A stretch of 5,183 nt of DNA from Firmicutes bacterium UBA1535 (GCA_002323775.1 DCPV01000248.1:1-5183), one strand, 5' to 3'; positions 1-5,147 are shown, counted from the stretch's first letter. Numbers and translations: made by a program. Notes: generated from the letters alone by a model not told the origin.

Positions 1-1
1 G

Positions 2-1102
2 TGGATTGAACTTCGGCAGATGATTAGTCTGCTAGTTGTTTCTAAAGGCTTTTTTGATACAGAAACCGCTGAGAACAATACTTATTTAACCTATTATCCT
101 AAACTAAAAATTAAAGTGAAACACACGACTGGTCAATTATTGATTGAAGAGCCAATTGATGGTGAAAAGTATATGGCCCAATTTGCGAATGGTGATTTTG
201 ATCAAAGTGTTGAAACAGCTTTATTAGCTGACCGACAAACAACTGAATTTATGAAAAATAAAATGATTAGTACGTTTGCGTTTGAACCGATTAAGTTTAG
301 ACGGCAGTTATTGGCATTACAGCCACAAAAAGGTCGGTTACAACTTGCTAAGGGCATTGATTGGAAATATGACACATTCTATAATGCGTTAATTTCTGGA
401 AATGTTGGTACAGGTAAGTCCTATACGATATTTGCTGTTTTAGGACAACTACTGCAATTAACAAAGTATGTTGATATTATTGACCCCAAGCGTTCTGACC
501 TAGCTAGTTTGAAATATATTGATGCCTTAAAAGGCAGAGTACACAGTACGCCAACCGAAATCAATCAAGCCGTTATTAAGTATTATCAAAATATGATGGC
601 ACGAGCTGAAAAGATGGAGAAGATTAAAGCAACCGGTAAGATTGGAACTTATAAGGATTATCATTTTGATCCATGCTTCTTAGTGTTTGATGAATTTGGT
701 GCCTACCGAGAAATGAATGACCGGCTATCATTCAGTGATCCCGCTTATGAAGCTTATCAAACTGCCATGTCTAATCTCAATGAGATTGCCATGTTAGGTC
801 GTGAATTAGGATTTTATCTCATTATTGGCATGCAACGACCTAGTGCAGATAGTTTACCAATGGCCATTCGTGGACAACTGAATTTACGGATTAACATGGG
901 CGTGCCGACACCAGAAATTGAAAAAATGGTGTTTCCAGATAATGACAAACAACTTCGTCCATTATCTTCAAATCTAAAAGGGTGGGGCTTTATCAAAGTA
1001 GGAGATAGTCAGGTGCGTGCTTTTTTTGCACCAGAAGTGCCCAAAGAGTTTAACTTGCATCAATGGTTAAGTGAACAGATTAGAAAACGGGGACAGGTAT
1101 GA
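2..1102 (+). CDS. FtsK/SpoIIIE-type conjugation coupling ATPase, 5' end cut by the window
   Basis: This is the DNA-pumping coupling protein of an ICE (the Tn916 Orf21 / ICEBs1 ConQ role). At the inner membrane face it would take the relaxase-DNA complex to the transfer channel using ATP. The reading frame is open from base 2, six codons before the first visible ATG at 20, so the gene very probably starts upstream and its N-terminal membrane segments are missing. Numbering from that ATG: Walker A GNVGTGKS at 127-134, the FtsK-family DPKRSDL segment at 155-161, Walker B FLVFDE at 220-225, and the MQRPSAD sensor-like motif at 271-277 followed by RGQLNLRINMG. The catalytic residues Lys133, Asp224 and Glu225 are intact. 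It ends in ATGA, overlapping a 13-codon ORF. Base use resembles the downstream relaxase gene. Assignment to the FtsK-like coupling family is firm; the exact orthologue is inferred from gene order. Confidence 0.93.
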   Translation, partial: WIELRQMISLLVVSKGFFDTETAENNTYLTYYPKLKIKVKHTTGQLLIEEPIDGEKYMAQFANGDFDQSVETALLADRQTTEFMKNKMISTFAFEPIKFRRQLLALQPQKGRLQLAKGIDWKYDTFYNALISGNVGTGKSYTIFAVLGQLLQLTKYVDIIDPKRSDLASLKYIDALKGRVHSTPTEINQAVIKYYQNMMARAEKMEKIKATGKIGTYKDYHFDPCFLVFDEFGAYREMNDRLSFSDPAYEAYQTAMSNLNEIAMLGRELGFYLIIGMQRPSADSLPMAIRGQLNLRINMGVPTPEIEKMVFPDNDKQLRPLSSNLKGWGFIKVGDSQVRAFFAPEVPKEFNLHQWLSEQIRKRGQV

Positions 1103-1140
1103 ACTTACGAGAAAGAAAAAGCAACGCAAAAATTAATTGA
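1099..1140 (+). other. 13-codon ORF overlapping the coupling protein stop, possible gene remnant
   Basis: An ATG overlaps the coupling gene's TGA in an ATGA arrangement typical of translational coupling, with a GGGGACAGG purine stretch just before it. The ORF reads MNLRERKSNAKIN and stops at 1138-1140. The ATGA junction suggests that a real gene once followed directly. A stop after 13 codons suggests either a tiny peptide or the 5' remnant of a gene interrupted when the peptidase cassette arrived. The 10-bp direct repeat that brackets the cassette lies inside this ORF. I see no function for the peptide. Confidence 0.3.
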
Positions 1141-1176
1141 AGTCGTGAGTTAATAAAATTGGTCTAAAAAGTATTA

Positions 1177-1261
1177 GTTTGTGAAAGTCACCAATTCAAC
1201 GACTTTGTGAAACTAAAAGATAGTGTTTTGAGTGGCTTGTGAATTTTGCTATTTCACAAAC
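1177..1261. repeat. Cluster of TTTGTGAA repeats, direct and inverted
   Basis: TTTGTGAAA occurs at 1178-1186 and 1204-1212, 26 bp apart, with a shorter TTGTGAA at 1237-1243 and an inverted copy TTTCACAAAC at 1252-1261. The last two can form a 7-bp hairpin (1237-1243 with 1253-1259). Two further inverted pairs nest outside: AAGTCGT 1140-1146 with ACGACTT 1199-1205, and AATTGGT 1157-1163 with ACCAATT 1190-1196. No gene lies between 1141 and 1346. The arrangement resembles a set of protein-binding sites or a structured RNA leader; which of these cannot be told from sequence alone. Confidence 0.45.
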
Positions 1262-1286
1262 AAAAAACAGGCTCTTGAAAGCCTGT
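1262..1286 (-). terminator. Rho-independent terminator of the NSR-like gene
   Basis: Read on the minus strand, a 7-bp stem (ACAGGCT with AGCCTGT, loop TTCAAG) is followed at once by six T. It lies about 60 bp past the stop codon of the NSR-like gene. On the plus strand the same hairpin is followed by CTCTGCG with no T run, so it should stop only leftward transcription and let the transfer-gene transcript pass. Confidence 0.85.
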
Positions 1287-1306
1287 CTCTGCGTTACTTT
1301 GTATAG

Positions 1307-1350
1307 CCTATCTTATGTTAACTTTGATTGGTATACCTATACTATGTTAA
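1307..1350. repeat. 15-bp imperfect direct repeat at the 3' end of the NSR-like gene
   Basis: CCTATCTTATGTTAA (1307-1321) and CCTATACTATGTTAA (1336-1350) match at 13 of 15 positions with a 29-bp period. The second copy contains the stop codon of the minus-strand gene, so part of its 3' end may have been duplicated. The perfect 8-bp palindrome GGTATACC (1330-1337) lies between the copies, sharing two bases with the second. No function is apparent. Confidence 0.45.
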
Positions 1351-2306
1351 TTAAAACTATCTATCCATTGTTTAGCTTGGCCATAAGGATCATTTGTCTG
1401 TATGTCTGGAACAATTGGATCATTAACATATAATTTATTTCTACTATCCTTTACCCCAGCAGTTGTTAAGTACATGGTTGTTCCTGTATATAACGAAAAA
1501 GAACGATTAACACTAGTAAAACTGGCACTGTTTTGACCAAAAAACTTAACTTTTGAAACCTTCTTAAGGGCTAGGGCAGTCATTTCTCCTGAACTACCGG
1601 TTTGTTTATTGATGATTACTGCAACCGGTACATTTGTTAGTTTTATATTATGATTCAAATCAATTGATGCTCCTCCAGCATTAATGGTACCGTTTTTTAA
1701 GGATATTCTCTCACTGGTACCATCGGGGGAAACAAAAGAAAGAATATTACCATCTGGTATTATTGATGAAATACCAAGTATCATAGGTGACATATCACCA
1801 CCATTGTTATTACTTAAATCAATAATAATACTTTTAATTTCGTGCTTATATTTAAATAAAAAATCGTTGATTTTGTTAGCATATTCGTTGGCTTGTTGTG
1901 TATTTCCTTGAAATTGTGGTTCATGAATTGTAACTAGACCGTTATCATTAATGATTGTTGGTTCTTCATAATGTTCTGTTTCTGTGGTTATTTGTTTTGT
2001 GGTTACAATTTGAGAATGTTTTCCTCCTGCAACTTTTATAATTTTTTGGAGGATTGCATCAGCTTCATCGTAATTATGTACAGAGTGCATATCTACTAAA
2101 GCTTTTTCCTCAGTTTTTTGCCATGCCTTACTATTAGTGAAATAGCCATAAGTATTCATTTTCTTTATTGCAATTTTTCCATATCTTTCTGGTGAAGGAG
2201 GTAACAGATAAAAATTAATATTAGGACCATAAATGTAAATTACCATTATAACTGCCAGAATGAAACAAGCAAAAATACTTGCGATTATCGTGAACCATTT
2301 TTTCAT
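1347..2306 (-). CDS. NSR-like membrane-anchored S41 peptidase (probable nisin/lantibiotic resistance)
   Basis: This predicted extracellular serine peptidase resembles nisin resistance protein NSR, which clips the C-terminal tail off nisin. The chosen start at 2306 gives 319 residues, equal to the NSR length I recall; an in-frame ATG at 2384 would add 26 residues read through the AT-rich promoter region. Residues 4-26 form one hydrophobic anchor (WFTIIASIFACFILAV...), with the rest outside the cell. Family signatures include YGPNINFYLLPPSPERY (26-42), AGGKHS with candidate catalytic His97, IIDLSNNNGGDMSPM (161-175), and TGSSGEMTAL (236-245), the counterpart of TASSAEM in streptococcal NSR, with Ser238 the likely nucleophile. 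The C-terminal PIVPDIQT (297-304) also fits. The SD is weak (AAGAGAGA). No ABC transporter (NsrFP) or two-component system (NsrRK) is in the window, so this copy acts alone or with distant genes. The S41 family is sure; nisin as the substrate is inferred. Confidence 0.87.
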   Translation of the reverse strand: MKKWFTIIASIFACFILAVIMVIYIYGPNINFYLLPPSPERYGKIAIKKMNTYGYFTNSKAWQKTEEKALVDMHSVHNYDEADAILQKIIKVAGGKHSQIVTTKQITTETEHYEEPTIINDNGLVTIHEPQFQGNTQQANEYANKINDFLFKYKHEIKSIIIDLSNNNGGDMSPMILGISSIIPDGNILSFVSPDGTSERISLKNGTINAGGASIDLNHNIKLTNVPVAVIINKQTGSSGEMTALALKKVSKVKFFGQNSASFTSVNRSFSLYTGTTMYLTTAGVKDSRNKLYVNDPIVPDIQTNDPYGQAKQWIDSFN

Positions 2307-2336
2307 GTATAAAATTCTCTCTTTTTGAAATATAAA

Positions 2337-2349
2337 TGCTTTAAAAGCA
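2337..2349 (-). promoter_or_regulatory. Dyad upstream of the NSR-like gene, possible operator beside a weak -10
   Basis: TGCTTT (2337-2342) and AAAGCA (2344-2349) form a 6-bp inverted repeat around one central base. On the minus strand it lies immediately upstream of TATATT (2334-2329), a -10-like hexamer about 23 bp before the start codon. No good -35 hexamer is visible at 17-18 bp, which would fit a promoter needing an activator, but the whole region is very AT-rich and such hexamers are common there. Confidence 0.3.
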
Positions 2350-2442
2350 CTTAATTTTAATTTTAACACTAAAATAATTTGCATAAAACACTCTACGATT
2401 ATTCTTTTAGTTACGAGAAAAAATTAGAATGGAGAAATTATT

Positions 2443-2487
2443 ATGACATATCATGCTAGAAGTCCTGACACAAATACTGGTTATTAA
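2443..2487 (+). CDS. 14-residue ORF with a good SD, possible leader or small peptide
   Basis: The ORF encodes MTYHARSPDTNTGY. A clear SD (GGAG at 2431-2434) lies 8 bases before the ATG, a spacing as good as that of the annotated genes. It ends 42 bases before the start of the 97-residue protein gene, in the same orientation. It has no signal peptide, hydrophobic stretch or cysteine, so a secreted bacteriocin or pheromone is unlikely. It could be a leader peptide that tunes expression of the next gene, or the start of a gene lost when the neighbouring cassette inserted. Very short ORFs with SD-like sequences also occur by chance in A-rich DNA. Confidence 0.35.
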   Translation: MTYHARSPDTNTGY

Positions 2488-2495
2488 CATATATT
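2465..2495 (+). promoter_or_regulatory. Weak candidate promoter for the 97-residue protein gene
   Basis: CTGACA (2465-2470) and TATATT (2490-2495) each match the sigma-A hexamers at five of six bases, but the 19-bp spacer is longer than ideal. The pair overlaps the 14-codon ORF and lies 35 bp before the ATG at 2530. A promoter somewhere between 2307 and 2529 is expected if the gene is to be expressed independently of the antisense peptidase gene. Confidence 0.25.
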
Positions 2496-2529
2496 TATTT
2501 TTGATTATTAGAAAGAGTAGGGAAAAAAT

Positions 2530-2823
2530 ATGACTTTTGACGTTAAAAAAGTACAATCACTATCAGAACAATCAATTGCTGATTTAAAAACAATTGAGAA
2601 ACTAGGAGATTTAGAACATCTCTCACAGCTTAGTGATGAATTGAAACGAATTCTTGCTGATGGCAATTTAGAAGAAATTAGTCCGATGTTGCCACCTTAC
2701 ATTACAGAAATTCGGAAGAATATTGGGTTCTTATTAGGCAACTATAAGTCGATTCGAACTCATGCAATCAATCGTGATAAAGAGTTAAATGCACTGTTGG
2801 ATCAACTTTCACGGATCAAGTAA
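2530..2823 (+). CDS. 97-residue helical protein of unknown function in the transfer region
   Basis: I do not recognise this protein. The ATG at 2530 has a good SD (TAGGG, ending 7 bases upstream). The sequence is charged and apparently almost all helical, with leucine/isoleucine spacing suited to a short coiled coil at residues 8-43 and a second helix at about 57-96, separated by a PP break at 55-56 (SPMLPPY). There is no signal peptide, membrane span, cysteine or evident enzyme motif, so it is probably a small cytoplasmic protein that self-associates or binds a partner. It lies between the NSR-like cassette and oriT and is closed by its own terminator at 2835-2877, so it may form a one-gene unit. 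Possible roles include an accessory factor for DNA processing or a second cargo gene; the sequence does not decide. An ORF this size with a proper SD and terminator is very likely real. Confidence 0.8.
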   Translation: MTFDVKKVQSLSEQSIADLKTIEKLGDLEHLSQLSDELKRILADGNLEEISPMLPPYITEIRKNIGFLLGNYKSIRTHAINRDKELNALLDQLSRIK

Positions 2824-2834
2824 ATAGGTAACGT

Positions 2835-2877
2835 AAACAAGTTGATCGTCTAATTCCTAGATAGTCAACTTGTTTTT
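2835..2877 (+). terminator. Rho-independent terminator after the 97-residue protein gene
   Basis: An 11-bp stem (AAACAAGTTGA 2835-2845 with TCAACTTGTTT 2865-2875) encloses an inner 4-bp stem (TCTA 2849-2852 with TAGA 2858-2861) and ends in five T (2873-2877). It begins 12 bases after the stop codon. If efficient, it separates the upstream genes from oriT and the relaxase gene, so the relaxase would need read-through or its own promoter. Confidence 0.75.
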
Positions 2878-2888
2878 GTACATAGTGC

Positions 2889-3033
2889 TTGCTGGAGTAG
2901 AGTGGTTCGACCGACCGGGAGAGCCAGTGCCACGCCCTGCCCTTAGCGGAGCGTAAGAGGGCAGGGTGCGTGGTCGCGGTTAAACACGAATGACCATGAG
3001 TGTCAGCGACTGGCACGGACTCTGCTCAAGCAA
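2889..3033. other. GC-rich nested palindrome, candidate single-strand origin (sso)
   Basis: This stretch is far richer in GC than its surroundings and folds on itself. The outer arms TTGCTGGAGTAGAGT (2889-2903) and ACTCTGCTCAAGCAA (3019-3033) are complementary at 13 of 15 positions. Middle arms are GCCAGT (2923-2928) and ACTGGC (3009-3014). The inner hairpin pairs CCACGC (2930-2935) with GCGTGG (2968-2973) and CCTGCCCT (2936-2943) with AGGGCAGG (2958-2965). Its loop carries TAGCGG (2944-2949), similar to the TAGCG(T/A) CS-6 box of plasmid sso elements. Large folded palindromes near the nick site are typical of sso regions, where the host polymerase primes the second strand on single-stranded DNA. 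It could instead be a structural part of oriT. The minus-strand ORF across it is only a by-product of GC content. Confidence 0.55.
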
Positions 3034-3046
3034 CCACAAAAAAGGC

Positions 3047-3078
3047 TTTAACCCCCAGTTACTAACAGGGGGGTTAAA
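3047..3078 (+). other. oriT: oriT core: nick-site hairpin of the Tn916/ICEBs1 type
   Basis: A perfect 10-bp inverted repeat (TTTAACCCCC 3047-3056 and GGGGGTTAAA 3069-3078) flanks a 12-base loop that contains CTAACAG (3062-3068). The core from ACCCCC at 3051 to AACAGGGGGGT at 3074 is 24 bases long. As I recall it, this matches the ICEBs1 and Tn916 oriT in length, arm sequence and the CTAACAG loop motif. The relaxase is expected to cut within the CTAACA part of the loop; the exact bond cannot be read from sequence. The position, just upstream of the relaxase gene and downstream of the coupling gene, is the expected one. Confidence 0.87.
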
Positions 3079-3085
3079 CCGGTAA

Positions 3086-3127
3086 AAACGCTGAAAGCGA
3101 CAACCCAATATGGGGAACAAACGCTGA
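3086..3127 (+). repeat. Direct repeat and two small hairpins between oriT and the relaxase gene
   Basis: AAACGCTGA is repeated exactly at 3086-3094 and 3119-3127. Two short hairpins lie between or overlap the copies: CGCT-GAA-AGCG (3089-3099) and CCCA-ATA-TGGG (3104-3114). The latter would bury most of the GGGGA (3112-3116), the only SD candidate for the upstream ATG at 3129. Repeats and hairpins just beyond the nick hairpin are plausible recognition sites for the relaxase or an accessory protein, by analogy with double-strand origins of Rep_trans plasmids. Confidence 0.5.
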
Positions 3128-3153
3128 TATGAAGCCATTTAGATTGAAAAACA

Positions 3154-3189
3154 AAAATGTCTCTTTGAAAGTATCAAATGGGACATTTT
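3154..3189 (+). promoter_or_regulatory. Hairpin directly upstream of the relaxase SD
   Basis: AAAATGTC (3154-3161) pairs with GACATTTT (3182-3189), and inside it TTTGA (3164-3168) pairs with TCAAA (3174-3178) around a 5-base loop. Three bases later comes AAAGGA (3193-3198), a strong SD 8 bases before the ATG at 3207. Such a structure suits a leader that modulates translation, or an extended part of oriT. It also supports the view that 3129-3206 is leader rather than coding sequence. Confidence 0.45.
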
Positions 3190-3206
3190 GGGAAAGGATA
3201 GCCGAT

Positions 3207-4859
3207 ATGATAACGATTAATAATGAACCAAAAGCTTATATGCCTGTTTTTCTAGGGACAACGCAACATAGTTTACGATTATCGTTGGAAATGCTTATCA
3301 TGGTCGGTATGAAACTGAATGATGAAATTATTGAGACTTATAACGTGACTGTCTCTGCTATTGAATTAGGACATTTGCCTAATATTGGTAGTGGGATTGC
3401 AATTGATGAAATTACTGGTAGTGAATTATCAGGCTTCAAAGCAAAAATTAGGCAGTCTGATGCAAAATTACAAGGCAACGTCTCGACTGAACTAAAAAAA
3501 TTAATTGAGTTAAAAAACGTTGGTCGATACCAACTGTTGAAAGGACAAAAAGTTATGACACAAGAATTAAATGTTCCAGAACTATCAAAGAATAATTTGA
3601 TATTGATGCGACAACTACTTGGGGTAACCCAACAAGAATTAGCAGCCGCAATGGATATGAGTAGAAAAACAATTAATCGATTTGAGATTGGAGAGCAGAA
3701 AATATCAGATAAATTTATTAACAAACTGCTTTCGGTTTACCCACAATTATCTGAAGCTATTGAAGTTCAATTTGATTGGGTTTCGTTGACGTTTCCAGAT
3801 TTAACTTCAAAGCAAGTAATCGCTGATGTGTTGAGATTACAAGAAAATCTATTTTTAGAACGTCCTACATCACAAAACTTTTATACTCGTGAAATGGCAT
3901 TTGCTGGCGAAAAGAATATTTACATACAGGACTTTGCACCAGTGAAAAACCCAGAAACACAAGCAGTGGATCAAAAATTTGGGACAACACTTTATTTGAC
4001 TGGTAAAGGCACAAGACTGTTTGAAAAAGCGCTACTTGAACAAAATATGAATTGGCGTAACTTTTTTGAGAAAGCACGACAGTATCGGGGGCATCTCACA
4101 CGATTAGATATTGCGATTAACGATAAATGGGGTCTGCTAGATATGAATGAGCTAGTTAAAGCTGTGCAAGAAAAACGGTTTTGGAGCAAATCTAAGTCTT
4201 ATGCAGTTCATGGCAACGTAGATGCCGGCTGGACGGTTGATTTTGGTAAATCGCCTTTCGTTATCCGTGCTTATGATAAGCACAAAGAACAAGCCAATAA
4301 AGGTTATGACACTGATGTAAAAACTCGTGTGGAATTAGAATTGCATCAAGACAAAGCAGAGTATGTACTTGATGAGTGGCTTAATCATGATAAGAAATTG
4401 GTGGATATAACCTTTGATATTTTGTATACCTATTTGTGGTTTACTAATGAGCCGATAGATGCACAAAAGCTAAAATCAGATAAAGTGCGTGAAGTGATTG
4501 AGCAAACAGTTGAGCCAATGCCTGCTTGGTCTTTGTTGACAGCTTTAGGAAATCGAATGAAATTTGTTAGGCAACCAAAAAAGCAAAGTGTGGAACGCAT
4601 TGAAAAATGGGTCTTACAGTCGGTTGTGCCTAGTTTAGCAGTATTGAAGAAAACAGGACATTGGCATGAAATTATTGAAGCGATCAATAGTGTTGAGTTG
4701 TCGGCAGAACACCAAAAATTGGTAGAGGCTAATTTGGTAAATGCAATTACAAGCGCAAAAAATGTTTTGCATCAAGGTAATATCAATTTTGATAAGGAAA
4801 AGGAAAAGTATGATGAAGAAACAGCAGAATTTGAGAAAAAAGCCAACTTACCATTTTGA
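3207..4859 (+). CDS. MobT-type relaxase (Rep_trans family) with N-terminal helix-turn-helix
   Basis: This is the DNA-nicking enzyme of the element, equivalent to Tn916 Orf20 and ICEBs1 NicK. It would cut one strand at oriT, stay bound to the 5' end and lead it into the recipient; it may also drive rolling-circle replication. The start at 3207 has the best SD (AAAGGA, 8-base spacing) and gives 550 residues. An in-frame ATG at 3129 (576 residues) has only a poorly spaced GGGGA, and an internal ATG at 3555 (434 residues) has GAAAGGA at 9 bases. From 3207: unassigned region 1-116, helix-turn-helix about 126-164 (LLGVTQQELAAAMDMSRKTI), then the Rep_trans-like domain from about 189, with GTTLYLTGKG (259-268), HLTRLDIAIND (296-306), VIRAYDKHKEQ (352-362, Tyr356 the candidate nicking tyrosine) and RVELEL (374-379). 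A charged tail ends at 550. It is longer than the 330-400 residues usual for Orf20/NicK because of the N-terminal region. Confidence 0.88.
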   Translation: MITINNEPKAYMPVFLGTTQHSLRLSLEMLIMVGMKLNDEIIETYNVTVSAIELGHLPNIGSGIAIDEITGSELSGFKAKIRQSDAKLQGNVSTELKKLIELKNVGRYQLLKGQKVMTQELNVPELSKNNLILMRQLLGVTQQELAAAMDMSRKTINRFEIGEQKISDKFINKLLSVYPQLSEAIEVQFDWVSLTFPDLTSKQVIADVLRLQENLFLERPTSQNFYTREMAFAGEKNIYIQDFAPVKNPETQAVDQKFGTTLYLTGKGTRLFEKALLEQNMNWRNFFEKARQYRGHLTRLDIAINDKWGLLDMNELVKAVQEKRFWSKSKSYAVHGNVDAGWTVDFGKSPFVIRAYDKHKEQANKGYDTDVKTRVELELHQDKAEYVLDEWLNHDKKLVDITFDILYTYLWFTNEPIDAQKLKSDKVREVIEQTVEPMPAWSLLTALGNRMKFVRQPKKQSVERIEKWVLQSVVPSLAVLKKTGHWHEIIEAINSVELSAEHQKLVEANLVNAITSAKNVLHQGNINFDKEKEKYDEETAEFEKKANLPF

Positions 4860-4931
4860 GAATACTATGGTTAAGATAAATCAGGTGCTTGTACGGTATC
4901 TTATTCAAATATTTAAGAAAGGCGCATGACA

Positions 4932-5111
4932 ATGTATAAAGCAGTAGGCTGGAATTCACAGAATGAGTACTTGATTGCTAATACGCTAGCAGATGTGATG
5001 CGCAAGTTACAAAAGGAATATCCAGCACCTAGACGTACTTCTAGAGGTATGAGTACCCAACAAATTTATAGTGAACCATTACGAATTATTGATGAAACTG
5101 GCAAAGACTAA
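4932..5111 (+). CDS. 59-residue protein of unknown function downstream of the relaxase
   Basis: I do not recognise this small protein. Two ATGs lie six bases apart (4926 and 4932). The SD GAAAGG (4917-4922) is only 3 bases from the first but 9 bases from the second, so 4932 is the likely start, giving MYKAVGWNSQ... It begins 72 bases after the relaxase stop in the same direction and is probably co-transcribed with it, since no terminator is visible between them. The N-terminal part (about 1-30) looks like a small alpha/beta fold, followed by a basic stretch PAPRRTSRG (31-39) and a polar C-terminal end. There is no membrane segment or signal peptide. Small uncharacterised ORFs are usual at this place in Tn916-like elements, between the relaxase gene and the next conjugation genes. 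The basic patch would allow nucleic-acid binding, but that is conjecture. Confidence 0.7.
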   Translation: MYKAVGWNSQNEYLIANTLADVMRKLQKEYPAPRRTSRGMSTQQIYSEPLRIIDETGKD

Positions 5112-5147
5112 CAGTATTTACCCTAAAAAATTTAGAGTGTTTAACTT

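Larger units (their letters stand above)
1105..2420. repeat. 10-bp direct repeat bracketing the NSR-like cassette
   Basis: TTACGAGAAA occurs at 1105-1114, just inside the end of the coupling gene, and again at 2411-2420, just upstream of the NSR-like gene on its 5' side. Weaker similarity continues past both copies with a one-base gap, including a shared AAATTA at matching offset (1130-1135 and 2435-2440). The two copies enclose the peptidase gene, its terminator and the TTTGTGAA repeats. This could be the scar of an insertion or of recombination between related elements. A 10-mer repeated once in 5 kb can also arise by chance, so the evidence is mostly its placement. Confidence 0.4.

Noticed and set aside
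1239..1433. 64-residue plus-strand ORF, hydrophobic
   Set aside because: It crosses the minus-strand terminator and the 3' end of the peptidase gene, has no SD and reads like a shadow of AT-rich DNA.
2307..2384. N-terminal extension of the NSR-like peptidase to an ATG at 2384
   Set aside because: The extra 26 residues would precede the membrane anchor, lack a good SD and cover the likely promoter. The start at 2306 gives the NSR-type length.
2816..3016. 66-residue ORF on the minus strand across the GC-rich region
   Set aside because: It lies over the nested palindrome, has no SD-supported start, reads into the terminator, and its composition follows the local GC content. It is explained by the sso/oriT structure.
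3338..3724. 128-residue minus-strand ORF inside the relaxase gene
   Set aside because: It is entirely antisense to a protein with recognisable helix-turn-helix and Rep_trans motifs, with no SD; a frame shadow.
4873..4902. AAGATA / TATCTT inverted repeat between the relaxase and the 59-residue gene
   Set aside because: Six A-T-rich pairs around an 18-base loop with no T run; no sign that it is a terminator or operator.
4741..4929. 62-residue ORF overlapping the relaxase 3' end in another frame
   Set aside because: Most of it lies inside the relaxase coding sequence and it has no convincing SD; it runs into the start of the next gene by chance.
5123..5135. CTAAA-AAA-TTTAG hairpin as a terminator after the 59-residue gene
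   Set aside because: Only five mostly A-T pairs and no following T run; too weak to call.
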